From Chiayiivirga sp. (lineage in GTDB: Bacteria; Pseudomonadota; Gammaproteobacteria; Xanthomonadales; Xanthomonadaceae), in NCBI GenBank assembly GCA_022647565.1, contig JALCLA010000006.1:1-64000 (forward strand): a stretch of DNA of 64,000 bases. Reading direction: 5' to 3'. The notes beneath the pieces are model-generated. The model saw only the letters and a program-made list of their open reading frames with translations, had not been told where the DNA came from and did not search any database. Position numbers and translations under genes: made by a program. Below are positions 26,922 to 35,792 of this stretch, in pieces; within the stretch, counting starts at the first letter, position 1, and the number at the start of each line of letters is the position of its first letter.

Positions 26922-27488
26922 ATGAACGATTCCGCCAGCGAAATCACGCAGTTGCTGCGCCGGTGGCACGACGGCGACGGCGCGGCGCTGGATTCGTTGT
27001 TGCCGCAGGTCTATGCCGAACTGAGGCGCCTCGCGGCGCACGAGTTGCGCGGCCACGCCCACCACGAGACCTTGCAACCCACGGCGCTGGTGAACGAGGT
27101 GTTCGCGCGTCTGCTGGGGGCGGAGAAGGTGGATCTGGTGAGCCGCAAGCACCTCTTCACCACGGCCGCCAAGCTGATGCGCCAGACCCTGATCGACCGC
27201 GCCCGCGCGCAACTGCGCGAGAAACGAGGCGGCGGGCATTGGCAGCGCGTGGATTACCTGGAGGCTCTGGCCTTGCCGATCGAGGCCGACACCCAGCTGC
27301 CGGCGCTGGACGAGGCCCTGAATCACCTCGCCGAACTCGATCCGCGCGTGGCGCAGATCGTGGAGCTGCGTTACTTCGTCGGCCTGGAAGTCAGCGAAGT
27401 GGCCACCCTGCTCGACGTGGACGAACGCACCGTGTACCGCGACTGGGCCTTCGCGCGCGCCTGGTTGCGGCAGCGCCTCGAGGCCTGA
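26922..27488 (+). CDS. ECF-type RNA polymerase sigma factor (TIGR02999-like)
   Basis: A 188-residue sigma factor of the same group as the one at 7791-8303. Region 2: LQPTALVNEVFARLLGAEK, HLFTTAAKLMRQTLIDRAR and the following basic AQLREKRGGG. Region 4: VAQIVELRYFVGLEVSEVATLL, then the recognition helix DVDERTVYRDWAFARAWL. The ATG at 26922 gives MNDSASEITQLLRRWHDGDG, matching the family start, with CCTCCAGG about 15 bases upstream. No anti-sigma gene is adjacent; the kinase gene follows within about 40 bases, so the pair is probably co-transcribed. It is divergent from the giant surface-protein gene, mirroring the first locus. Confidence 0.94.
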   Translation: MNDSASEITQLLRRWHDGDGAALDSLLPQVYAELRRLAAHELRGHAHHETLQPTALVNEVFARLLGAEKVDLVSRKHLFTTAAKLMRQTLIDRARAQLREKRGGGHWQRVDYLEALALPIEADTQLPALDEALNHLAELDPRVAQIVELRYFVGLEVSEVATLLDVDERTVYRDWAFARAWLRQRLEA

Positions 27489-27528
27489 GGCGTTGTCAGC
27501 TGTCGGCTCCAATGACGTACGTACGGAC

Positions 27529-29508
27529 ATGTCTGCCATCGAGTCCCATGCTGTCGCGGACCGATTCGCTCGAGTACGCGAGGCCTTCCATCGCTTGGTC
27601 GAGGTCGATCTCTCGCAGCGCCACGCCGCGTTGCAGGCCCTGTCGCAAAGCGATCCGGAGATCGCTGCCGAATTGCGCCTGTTGCTGGATCGAATGGATG
27701 AAGCCGATCTGCTCGCCGCACCCGAGCAGGCCCCACCATCGCGCCTCGGACCCTTCCGACTGCTACACCGCATCGGTCGCGGTGGCATGGGGGAGGTCTG
27801 GCTGGCGGAGCGGGTCGAGGGTGGATTCGAGCAGCAGGTGGCGCTCAAGCGGGTGCGCGAAGCGGCGCTGACCCCGGACCTGGCGCGCCGCTTCGTGCGC
27901 GAACGCCAGATCCTGGCGCGGCTGCAGCACCCCAATATCGCGCACCTGATCGATGGCGGCGTCGGGCCGGATGGACGCCCGTGGCTGGCGATGGAATACG
28001 TCCCCGGCGAGCGCATCACGCATTGGTGTCATGCACGCCAGCTCGATGCCGTGGCGCGCGTACGGTTGTTCCTGCCGGTATGCGAGGCGGTGGCCTTCGC
28101 GCACCGCAACCTGATCGTGCATCGTGATCTCAAGCCCGCCAACATCCAGGTGGACGCCGAGGGTCGGCCCAAGCTGCTGGACTTCGGCGTCGCACGCCTG
28201 CTTGACCCGCAGGACACCGACCAGACCCGCACCGTGGGCGCGATGACGCCGGCCTATGCCGCGCCGGAGCAGCGCGAGGGGGCCGCGATCACCACCGCCA
28301 CCGATGTCTACCAACTCGGCGTGGTGCTGCGCGAACTGATCGACGCCACCCCCGATGCCGGTAGCGAGCCGGGCCAAGCCGTCGAGACGCCCTCGCGCAC
28401 GGCCTTCGCCTTGTTGCGCGGCGACCTCGGCCGCATCCTGGCCAAGGCCTGCGCGACGCTTCCGGCCGATCGCTATGCCAGCGTCACCATGTTTGCCGAC
28501 GATCTTTCCGACTGGCTGCAGCGCAGGCCCTTGCGCAGCGGCATCGGCAGCCGGCGCGAGCGCCTGCGCAAGACGCTGTGGCAGTGGCGCTGGCCGCTGG
28601 CGATGCTGGCCGTGGTAGTGCTCGCGCTCGGTGGCGGTGCCTTGCTGGCCTGGCGAGAAGCGCGCCTGGCGCAGGCCAGCGAACGCAACGCGCGCGCCAA
28701 CTTCGATGCGCTGCTCAGTGTGATCGGTAGCGCCAACCCCGGTCGTTTCGCCGGCCGCGAACCCACCGTGGGCGAGGCGCTGATCGATGCAGCGACGAGG
28801 TTGGAACGCGATTTTGCGCACGATCCGCGACTGCTGCGCGAAACCCTGAGCGAGATCGGACATGGTTTGCTGAACCTCGGGCGAGGTCGCGACGCCGAGC
28901 CGATCCTGCGTGCTGCGCTTGACGCTGCGGAAGGTGACCCCGCCGTCACGCCGGGCAATCGCCTGGGCCTGCTCAAGCTGCTTGTGATCAGTCAGGACGA
29001 AGCACCGTTCGCCGAAAGCGCGCGTGTCACCGCCTCGCGCATAGTCGCGCTGGCACTGCAGCCGGAGACTCCACGCGGGGCGGCGCTGGACACGATTGCG
29101 AGCGCGGCAGGTTCGCTATCGCGCCTGGGTGATCATGCCGGGGCGGATCGACTGTTCGCCCAGGCTGACATGATCGATCCTGATGGCACCGAGATGAGTG
29201 TTTCGCAGCGCGAGAACTACTGGCGCCAGCGCGGCTGGAATGCCTTGCGTTCGAATCGCCTGGACGAGGCCGGACGCGCGTTTGCGACCTCGCGCGCGGC
29301 GCAGGATGTCGCCCCCGGCCAGATTTCGGCAGTGCGCCGCGCCGAACTGGATCTGCTGATGGCACAGACAGCGCTGGCTGATGGCGACCGCGCACGTGCC
29401 AACGCGGCACTCGACGCGGCGCAGCCAGTCTGGCAAGCCGAATACCCGCCGGGACACCCCGAACGCACCTATTTCGATGGCTTGCGCGCCCGCGCGCGGA
29501 GTGAGTGA
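27529..29508 (+). CDS. Transmembrane Ser/Thr protein kinase with helical-repeat C-terminus
   Basis: A protein of 659 residues from the ATG at 27529; a TTG at 27493 would add 12 residues directly after the sigma stop. The N-terminal 70 residues are helical (RVREAFHRLVEVDLSQRHAA), a feature of kinases that accompany this sigma group. The kinase domain spans about 73-335, with RGGMGEV, ATP lysine in VALKRV (Lys107), HRDLKPANI (198-206), DFG (218-220) and YAAPEQ. One membrane helix lies at about 355-374 (WPLAMLAVVVLALGGGALLAW). The last 280 residues are Ala-rich helical repeats resembling TPRs. The architecture equals the kinase at 5142-7742 but with a shorter repeat region. It probably senses an extracytoplasmic cue and feeds into the sigma factor or the surface protein; this is inference. 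Confidence 0.92.
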   Translation: MSAIESHAVADRFARVREAFHRLVEVDLSQRHAALQALSQSDPEIAAELRLLLDRMDEADLLAAPEQAPPSRLGPFRLLHRIGRGGMGEVWLAERVEGGFEQQVALKRVREAALTPDLARRFVRERQILARLQHPNIAHLIDGGVGPDGRPWLAMEYVPGERITHWCHARQLDAVARVRLFLPVCEAVAFAHRNLIVHRDLKPANIQVDAEGRPKLLDFGVARLLDPQDTDQTRTVGAMTPAYAAPEQREGAAITTATDVYQLGVVLRELIDATPDAGSEPGQAVETPSRTAFALLRGDLGRILAKACATLPADRYASVTMFADDLSDWLQRRPLRSGIGSRRERLRKTLWQWRWPLAMLAVVVLALGGGALLAWREARLAQASERNARANFDALLSVIGSANPGRFAGREPTVGEALIDAATRLERDFAHDPRLLRETLSEIGHGLLNLGRGRDAEPILRAALDAAEGDPAVTPGNRLGLLKLLVISQDEAPFAESARVTASRIVALALQPETPRGAALDTIASAAGSLSRLGDHAGADRLFAQADMIDPDGTEMSVSQRENYWRQRGWNALRSNRLDEAGRAFATSRAAQDVAPGQISAVRRAELDLLMAQTALADGDRARANAALDAAQPVWQAEYPPGHPERTYFDGLRARARSE

Positions 29509-29676
29509 TGCCGCGGGCATGGCCGCGGGCAGCGGCGTGCAGCCTCTCTTTTCCGCTCCCGTCGCCCAGGACAGGCGGCAGCCGCCTTTGTCACTCTCCC
29601 CTCGCGGGAGAGGATCCATGGTTCACGCGGGGATCAAGTCGATTGTCTCTCGCGCTCGACTGGCCGTAGCCATCCG

Positions 29677-31038
29677 TCAGGCCGCATCGGCCTCACGAGT
29701 GACCATCCGCCCGCGCAGCGAATTGCTCATTGCCTCGGTGATCGTCACATCGACGAATTGCCCGACGAGGCGCGCATGCCCGGGGAAATTCACGTAGCGC
29801 ATGTTCTCGGTGCGCCCGGTCATCTCGTTCGGGTTCTTCTTCGACGGGCCTTCCACCAGCACGCGCTGCACACTGCCGATCATGGCCTGCGAAATTCGTT
29901 TCGCGTTGGCATTGATGGCCGCCTGCAGTCGCTCCAGTCGCGCGTGCTTCTCCTGCGGTGTCACTTCATCGGGCAGGTTTGCGGCCGGCGTGCCGGGGCG
30001 GGCGGAATAGATGAAGGAGAAACTCTGGTCGAAGCCGATGTCCTCGATCAGCTTCATCGTGGCCTCGAAATCCTTCTCGGTTTCGCCCGGGAAGCCGACG
30101 ATGAAATCCGAACTGATGCAGATATCGGGCTGCACCGCGCGCAGTTTGCGGATGCGGGCCTTGTATTCGAGCGCGGTGTGGTTGCGCTTCATCGCGGTGA
30201 GGATGCGGTCCGAGCCGGACTGCACCGGAAGGTGCAGGAAGTTGGCCAGTTGTGGCACGTCGCGGTGCGCCTCGATCAGGGCGTCGGAGAATTCCAGCGG
30301 GTGCGAAGTGGTGTAGCGGATCCGGCCGATGCCATCGATCTGCGCGATCGCCCGCATCAGGGTGGCCAGATCCGCAAGCGACCCGTCATGCATCGGGCCG
30401 CGGTACGCGTTGACGTTTTGGCCCAGGAGATTCACTTCGCGCACGCCCTGTTCGGCCAGTTGCGCCACTTCCAGGATCACGTCGTCGAACGGACGCGAGA
30501 TTTCCTCGCCGCGGGTATAGGGCACCACGCAGAACGAGCAGTACTTGTTGCAGCCCTCGATGATCGAGACGAAGGCGGTAGGGCCTTCGGCGCGCGGCTC
30601 CGGCAGCTTGTCGAACTTCTCGATTTCGGGAAACGAGATGTCGACCTGCGGCAGGCCGGTGGCGCGGCGCGCGTCGATCAGTTGCGGCAGGCGGTGCAGG
30701 GTTTGCGGTCCGAACACGAGATCGACGAAGGGCGCACGCTTGATGATGGCCTCGCCTTCCTGCGAGGCGACGCAGCCGCCGACGCCGATCAGCACCGCGC
30801 CGCCGCGTGCGTTCTTCAGTTCGCGCCAGCGCCCGAGCTGCGAGAACACCTTCTCCTGTGCCTTCTCGCGGATCGAGCAGGTGTTCACCAGGATGACGTC
30901 GGCGTCGGTTTCGTCCTGGGTCAGTTCCAGACCGTGTTCGGCGGCCAGCACGTCGGCCATCTTGGCCGAGTCGTACTCGTTCATCTGGCAACCGTGGGTC
31001 TTGATGTACAGCTTTCCAGCAGCAGGCTTGCCGGGCAT
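29677..31038 (-). CDS. miaB: tRNA-2-methylthio-N6-dimethylallyladenosine synthase
   Basis: A 453-residue protein. The ATG at 31038 gives [20 protein letters not shown], the usual start; the 50 codons further 5' are Pro/Arg-rich and non-coding in character. Domains: UPF0004 N-terminus with the three cluster cysteines in [25 protein letters not shown] and [11 protein letters not shown]; radical SAM core with CNKYCSFC (CxxxCxxC) in [20 protein letters not shown]; and a C-terminal TRAM domain ([20 protein letters not shown]). It adds the methylthio group to i6A37 of tRNAs reading UNN codons. It is cytosolic. Downstream genes often linked to miaB (ybeZ, ybeY) are not here. It is divergent from the transglycosylase gene at 31167. 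Confidence 0.97.
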   Translation of the reverse strand: MPGKPAAGKLYIKTHGCQMNEYDSAKMADVLAAEHGLELTQDETDADVILVNTCSIREKAQEKVFSQLGRWRELKNARGGAVLIGVGGCVASQEGEAIIKRAPFVDLVFGPQTLHRLPQLIDARRATGLPQVDISFPEIEKFDKLPEPRAEGPTAFVSIIEGCNKYCSFCVVPYTRGEEISRPFDDVILEVAQLAEQGVREVNLLGQNVNAYRGPMHDGSLADLATLMRAIAQIDGIGRIRYTTSHPLEFSDALIEAHRDVPQLANFLHLPVQSGSDRILTAMKRNHTALEYKARIRKLRAVQPDICISSDFIVGFPGETEKDFEATMKLIEDIGFDQSFSFIYSARPGTPAANLPDEVTPQEKHARLERLQAAINANAKRISQAMIGSVQRVLVEGPSKKNPNEMTGRTENMRYVNFPGHARLVGQFVDVTITEAMSNSLRGRMVTREADAA

Positions 31039-31166
31039 GGCGGGTAATCCAGGCGGCGAAAACGGGGGCGGATTGTACCGCCACGCCGGGGCCCGGGGCG
31101 CGAGGCGCTGGTATTTGCAGCGAAACCGGCGGAAACTTCCCGAAAACCGGGGTGTCTGTGGGTTCC

Positions 31167-32075
31167 ATGCGCGCGCTTGCCAGTTCAATCTTCCTGTTCC
31201 TTGCCTTGGGCACCGCCGACTCCGCGATGGCGGGCGCCTTGTATCGGTGCAAGGACAAGGCCGGGGTGACGGCGTTCACCAGTTCGCGTGCCGGGTACTC
31301 GCACTGCAAGCTGGTGGGGAATTTCCCCGCGTCGCGCCCGACGGCACCGGCCGCCAGCGCACCGGCGGCATCCGGAACCGTCACCCAGAGCGCCAAGCAG
31401 GTGGAGTTTCGCACCGCCGCCGCCGGGGCCGAGCCCAAGGCGGTGCCGGTGCCGAGCGGCAGCAAGCCCTCCGTGTCGCGCGGCGCGGTTTACAAGTACA
31501 CCAAGAACGGTGTCACGCATTACACCAATCGCAAGCCGGCGCACGGCGCGCGCATCCTGTTCACCTACATCGAAACCTGTTTCGCCTGCAGCGCCGCGCC
31601 GGGCGTGGATTTCAATTCGGTGGGCCTGAACCTGGATGCGTATGCGGCGGAAGTGAACGCGGCGGCGGCCGAGCACGGCGTCGATCCGGCCCTGGTGCGG
31701 GCGGTGATGCATGCGGAATCGGCCTTCAATCCGAATGCGGTGTCGCGCGCCGGGGCGCAGGGCCTGATGCAACTCATTCCCGCCACGGCCAGTCGTTTCG
31801 GCGTGAGTTCGCCCTTTGATCCCGGCCAGAACATCGAAGGTGGCGTGACCTATCTCGCGTGGCTGCTCAAGCGCTTCGACGGCGATGTGCAACGGGCTGC
31901 GGCGGGGTACAACGCGGGCGAGGGCGCGGTCGACAGGTATGACGGCGTGCCGCCGTATCAGGAAACCCTGCGCTACGTCGAACGCGTTGCCATCCTGCAC
32001 GGACGCTATCAGGCCGCGATGGCGCCCGCGACCGCGACCGCGACCGCACCCGCCACGACCGGCGCGGCGAACTAG
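31167..32075 (+). CDS. Periplasmic lytic transglycosylase (SLT domain) with DUF4124-like N-terminus
   Basis: A 302-residue protein from the ATG at 31167; a GTG at 31152 is also possible. The signal peptide is [20 protein letters not shown] with cleavage near AMAG. Residues about 22-60 ([16 protein letters not shown]) resemble a DUF4124-type domain, and a second similar motif is [17 protein letters not shown] near residue 111. The C-terminal soluble lytic transglycosylase domain shows the catalytic glutamate in [20 protein letters not shown], then [13 protein letters not shown] and [14 protein letters not shown] with YVERV. It cleaves peptidoglycan to 1,6-anhydromuropeptides. The Ala/Thr-rich tail has no motif. 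It has no evident operon partner. Confidence 0.92.
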   Translation: MRALASSIFLFLALGTADSAMAGALYRCKDKAGVTAFTSSRAGYSHCKLVGNFPASRPTAPAASAPAASGTVTQSAKQVEFRTAAAGAEPKAVPVPSGSKPSVSRGAVYKYTKNGVTHYTNRKPAHGARILFTYIETCFACSAAPGVDFNSVGLNLDAYAAEVNAAAAEHGVDPALVRAVMHAESAFNPNAVSRAGAQGLMQLIPATASRFGVSSPFDPGQNIEGGVTYLAWLLKRFDGDVQRAAAGYNAGEGAVDRYDGVPPYQETLRYVERVAILHGRYQAAMAPATATATAPATTGAAN

Positions 32076-32343
32076 GGCGACGCGCTTCGCGTCTGTTCGT
32101 CACGCGCGGATTGCGGCAAGGCGCACCGCCGGTGCGTCTCTCCGATTCCGCCAAAGTGGCCATCCGCCGGACTTGCCACAGCCTGTCAGCGGACCGCGCC
32201 GGATATCGATCCGCGATTCGATGGGGTTACAACGCGCAGTTTGCTTGCGTGGCCTTGGCCAGCGCCTGGCGCAGTGCCCGCCGTGCGTGATTCGGACTGG
32301 TCGCGCCGCGATTCATTGGCACGATCGATGGTTCCACCGTCGC

Positions 32344-33666
32344 TCAAGGCGGCGCGCTTTCGAATCCATCGCCGAATACACGCTGGCGGTCGCGGGCACA
32401 GGCACCGGCTTCGGTGCTGGCGGAACGCGGCTCTGCCAGGCAATCGTCGCTGGCATCGCTGCGACGCACGCGTTGCGGCACCGCGGCGAGGCCGGCGGCG
32501 GACAGGCGCAGGTCGCCACTGGCTTCGTCCACGAACCAGGCTGGTTGTGCCGCGCCGACGTTGCCCGTCAGTGCCGGTGCCGCTCCGTCGCGCGGGAGGA
32601 TCGCCGCATCGTGGAGGTTGTGCGCCACCTCCACGCCGCTTGCCCCGGCGAAGCGCACTTCGATTGCGTTCGCGTAGCGACCGCGCGTCAGTACCGTGTT
32701 GTGCAGGATCCGGGCGTTCGGCGAGGTGGTGTAGATCGGTACGTCCACGGCATAGCTGGCTCCCGGATTCCAGCGGATCAGGTTGTTGCGGATCATGCCG
32801 CCGGTGTGGTCGCTGGCACCGATCAGGCCCATGGCGATGCCGCGAGAGGAATCCAGGATCAGGTTGCGCTCCACCAGGCTGTCGCTCGCGCCCTGCCACA
32901 GCAGGATGGCCGGTCCGGCCAGATTGCCGTTCTGGCACCGCACGCGGCGGATGACGCTGTCACGGATCTGCCAGCGCGCGCCGCCCGTGACGTCGATGCC
33001 ATTGGTGTAGCAGCTGTTGGGCGGGCTGCCCTGCGGGTGCACCACGGCGCCAAGGCTGTATTCCATCAGCGTGTGCTCCACGCGCACATCGTCGGCGCCG
33101 GCCCCCGAGCCCTTGATGATCTGTTGGCCTGCGTCGAAGGCGCGGACGTTGTGGATCCGTACCGCGTGCGCGCCCTGCGCGCCTTCGATGCCGATCGCGT
33201 GGTAGTAGACCTCGCCGACGCTGAAGTCGGCCAGGGTGACTTCGCTTGAGGTGAACAGCTGGATGCCATAGGGCACGCGCGCGTCGAGCATGCCGGCACC
33301 ACGCAGCACCACGTCCTCGCGGACGCCGGTGGAGCCACGGATCTGGATGTTGCGGATCGGTGTCGATCCGAACCGTCCCACGGTGAGGCGACCATCCACG
33401 CCGTTCGGAAAGGCGACGTCCGCGAGCCGATACTCGCCCGGCGCGATCACGATCGCCTGATTGCTGGCGAGGTTCCAGGTGGCGTCGGCAAGGGCCTGCG
33501 CGCTGCTGACGTGAATGATCTGGTAGACCTGCGGGTCCGGTGGTGGCAGCGGCGTTGGCGGTCGCGGCGGCGCGGCCTGCACCTGGCTGGCCAGTACACC
33601 CAGCCAGAGGGAGCGCCAGATCGGAGTCCGCGGTCCGGACTTCAGCGCGCGCATGCGATCGGGCAT
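32344..33666 (-). CDS. Secreted pectate-lyase-like beta-helix protein with GFE tail
   Basis: A protein of about 440 residues from the ATG at 33666, preceded by AAGGAA. The signal sequence contains WRSLWLGVLASQVQAAPP and is followed by a Pro-rich linker. The body has beta-helix turns with NVR, ITDSVIR- and NLILDSS-like repeats (IQIRGSTGVREDVVLRG, LVERNLILDSSRGIAMG, MIRNNLIRWN, ILHNTVLTRGRYANAIEV) typical of the NosD/pectate-lyase-like fold. It lacks the choice-of-anchor-Q-like end and the N-terminal block of paralogues A-C, so it belongs to a different subfamily. It still ends VFGDGFESAPP. That makes the tail a module shared across unrelated secreted bodies. It stands alone, away from the sigma-kinase loci. 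No catalytic residues could be assigned. Confidence 0.85.
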   Translation of the reverse strand: MPDRMRALKSGPRTPIWRSLWLGVLASQVQAAPPRPPTPLPPPDPQVYQIIHVSSAQALADATWNLASNQAIVIAPGEYRLADVAFPNGVDGRLTVGRFGSTPIRNIQIRGSTGVREDVVLRGAGMLDARVPYGIQLFTSSEVTLADFSVGEVYYHAIGIEGAQGAHAVRIHNVRAFDAGQQIIKGSGAGADDVRVEHTLMEYSLGAVVHPQGSPPNSCYTNGIDVTGGARWQIRDSVIRRVRCQNGNLAGPAILLWQGASDSLVERNLILDSSRGIAMGLIGASDHTGGMIRNNLIRWNPGASYAVDVPIYTTSPNARILHNTVLTRGRYANAIEVRFAGASGVEVAHNLHDAAILPRDGAAPALTGNVGAAQPAWFVDEASGDLRLSAAGLAAVPQRVRRSDASDDCLAEPRSASTEAGACARDRQRVFGDGFESAPP

Positions 33667-33789
33667 CGGCAAGGTTCCTTCGTGCAAGCCGGTGGTTCGC
33701 TGAATCCGACGCACTTTCACCGAATCGCTTGCGCAATCGGCTCGAGGCTGGCCGGATTCGAGAGCCGCAGGCAGGTCTCCACCTGGCTG

Positions 33790-35016
33790 TCAGGCCCGCA
33801 CCGGCCGCTGGGTCAGCACCAGTTCCGCCGTGAACGGCACCCCGGCGCGCAGGCCGGCAACCTGCACCTTGCGTCCCGGCGTCAGCGCCGCTTCGCGGTC
33901 GCGCAGCTCGGATTGGTCGGCGATGTCGCGGCCGTCGAACTGCAGCAGCACATCACCCGGAAGCAGGCCGGCCGTGTCGGCCGGGCCGCCGGCATAGACC
34001 TGGGTGACGGCCACGCCGCGCGGCGAGTCGCCGGGCAAGCCGCCGGGGAGCACCGGCGCATCGCCGTAGTCGGCACCGAGCCAGCCGCGCACCACCAGGC
34101 CGTGGTCGACGATCTGGTCGAACACGGCCTTGGCCGTGGCGGTGGGTATCGCGAAGCCGATGCCCTCGGCGCCGGCGGTCATGCGTCCCAGCACGAAGGT
34201 GTTGATTCCGATCAGGCGGCCGTCGGCGTCCACCAGGGCGCCGCCCGAATTGCCTTCGTTGATTGCCGCATCGGTCTGGATGAAGTCCTGGAACACCGTG
34301 CCCTGCAGCCGCAACTGGTTGCGCCCGAGGCCGGACACGATGCCCTGGGTGACGGTCTGGCCCAGCCCGAAGGGGTTGCCGATGGCCAGCACGACATCAC
34401 CCACCTGCATCTCGCCACCGTCGGAGAGGGGCAAGGCAGGCAGGTTGTTGCCATCGATCTTGAGCACGGCGAGGTCGGTGTCGGCGTCCGAACCGACGAT
34501 ACGGGCCGGAGTGACGCGACCATCCCAGAGCACGGTCTGGATCTCGTCGGCCCCGGCGACGACGTGGTGATTGGTCAGGACGTATCCATCGCCGGCCACG
34601 ATGACGCCCGAGCCCTGCGCACGCTGCAGGCGTTGGCGCGCCGGGCCGAGCGTAAAGCCGGTAAAGCGCTGCAAGGTGGGGTTGGCGATCAGCACCGGGG
34701 AGCGTTCGGTCACCAGCTTGCTGACGTACACGCTGACCACCGAAGGTGAGGCCCGACCCACGGCCACCGCGTAGGAGTGGGGTGCGCCCGACCCGCTCGT
34801 GGCCGAGCCGACCGCGGGCAGGGAAGCGCTGCTGGAATCCAGACCCAGGCGCGCCCTCAGCCGGGTCGAGAACTCCGGTCTGAACACGATCAGGAGGCAG
34901 GCGACGGCCAGGCCGAGGAGGGCGCAACGCAGCAGGAAGGAGAGGGTGCGAGACAAGTGGGGCAGGTACTGGTGGCGATGGGGCAGGGGCATTGTGGCAC
35001 GCGTGAACGGTGGCAT
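33790..35016 (-). CDS. DegS/HtrA-type membrane-anchored serine protease
   Basis: A 408-residue protein if the ATG at 35016 is used; the ATG at 34992 would remove eight residues, and neither has a clear Shine-Dalgarno. One N-terminal membrane helix (TLSFLLRCALLGLAVACLLIVF) anchors it to the inner membrane. The trypsin-like domain shows the catalytic triad His in LTNHHVVAGAD, Asp in SDADTDLAVLKI and Ser in NEGNSGGALVDADGRLIG. A single PDZ domain follows (RGVAVTQVYAGGPADTAGLL, GDVLLQFDGRDI). One PDZ plus a membrane anchor fits DegS/AlgW rather than DegP. Known role of that group: cleaving an anti-sigma factor in envelope stress. No rseA/mucA gene is nearby. It is divergent from petA. Confidence 0.93.
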   Translation of the reverse strand: MPPFTRATMPLPHRHQYLPHLSRTLSFLLRCALLGLAVACLLIVFRPEFSTRLRARLGLDSSSASLPAVGSATSGSGAPHSYAVAVGRASPSVVSVYVSKLVTERSPVLIANPTLQRFTGFTLGPARQRLQRAQGSGVIVAGDGYVLTNHHVVAGADEIQTVLWDGRVTPARIVGSDADTDLAVLKIDGNNLPALPLSDGGEMQVGDVVLAIGNPFGLGQTVTQGIVSGLGRNQLRLQGTVFQDFIQTDAAINEGNSGGALVDADGRLIGINTFVLGRMTAGAEGIGFAIPTATAKAVFDQIVDHGLVVRGWLGADYGDAPVLPGGLPGDSPRGVAVTQVYAGGPADTAGLLPGDVLLQFDGRDIADQSELRDREAALTPGRKVQVAGLRAGVPFTAELVLTQRPVRA

Positions 35017-35066
35017 CGTGGCGGGGTGCGGCCCCTTGCCGATGCCCGGCGCGAACCGTCCGGGGA

Positions 35067-35096
35067 TTGGCGACAGGCCCTCGCGTTCCGTTAAAC
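35067..35096 (+). promoter_or_regulatory. Candidate promoter of petABC
   Basis: TTGGCG (35067-35072) and TTAAAC (35091-35096) are spaced 18 bases and lie about 100 bases before petA. They resemble sigma-70 -35/-10 elements. This is a visual match only. Confidence 0.35.
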
Positions 35097-35192
35097 TACC
35101 GCGCTTTGCGGCAGGGGCAATGCGCCGCAGGTCATGTCCGGGTGACGGGCAGGCCGATCCATTTTCCTTACTTGCGTTTCGCGGAGAGCCGG

Positions 35193-35792
35193 ATGGCTAA
35201 CGAAGACCTCAACTCGGGGCGCCGCCGTTTCCTGACGGCCACCACGGCCGTGGTAGGTGGCGCCGGCGCGGCAGTGGCCGCCGTTCCCTTCATCAAGGCC
35301 TGGCAGCCGAGCGCCCGCGCCCAGGTGGCCGGTGCGCCGGTAACCGAGGACATCAGCAAGCTCGAGGTGGGTCAGCGCCTGGTGGTGCAGTGGCGCGGCC
35401 AGCCGGTCTGGATCATCCGCCGCACGCCCGAGCAGCTGGCTGCGCTGGCCAGTCTTGATGATCGCCTGCGCGATCCGAAGTCGGACAATCCGGAACAGCA
35501 GCCGGGTTATGCGAAGAACGAGACCCGTTCGATCAAGCCGGAAATCGCCGTGCTGGTCGGCACCTGCACCCACCTGGGCTGCTCGCCGCTGTTCAAGCCC
35601 GAACTCGAACCGCAGCCGTTCGACACCGACTGGAAGGGCGGCTTCTACTGCCCCTGCCACAACTCGCGCTTCGACCTGGCCGGGCGCGTGTTCCAGGGCG
35701 TGCCGGCCCCGACCAACCTCAAGGTGCCGCCCTATCACTTCATTGATGACAAGCGCATCGAGATCGGCGTGAACCCGGAAGGAGCCGCGTGA
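35193..35792 (+). CDS. petA: Ubiquinol-cytochrome c reductase iron-sulfur subunit (Rieske)
   Basis: A 199-residue protein. The ATG at 35193 begins MANEDLNSGRRRFLTATTAV: a twin-arginine signal that stays as the membrane anchor. The Rieske domain has both cluster motifs, CTHLGC and CPCHNS (in GGFYCPCHNSRFDLAGRVF), with two Cys and two His ligands, and the Pro loop in VPAPTNLKVPPY. It transfers electrons from ubiquinol to cytochrome c1 at the periplasmic face of the bc1 complex. Its stop overlaps the ATG of petB by one base (TGATG), so translation is coupled in the operon petA-petB-petC. Confidence 0.98.
   Translation: MANEDLNSGRRRFLTATTAVVGGAGAAVAAVPFIKAWQPSARAQVAGAPVTEDISKLEVGQRLVVQWRGQPVWIIRRTPEQLAALASLDDRLRDPKSDNPEQQPGYAKNETRSIKPEIAVLVGTCTHLGCSPLFKPELEPQPFDTDWKGGFYCPCHNSRFDLAGRVFQGVPAPTNLKVPPYHFIDDKRIEIGVNPEGAA

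Noticed and set aside
27493-27528. TTG start for the second kinase
   Set aside because: An ATG 36 bases downstream gives the N-terminus expected for the family; TTG remains possible but unneeded.
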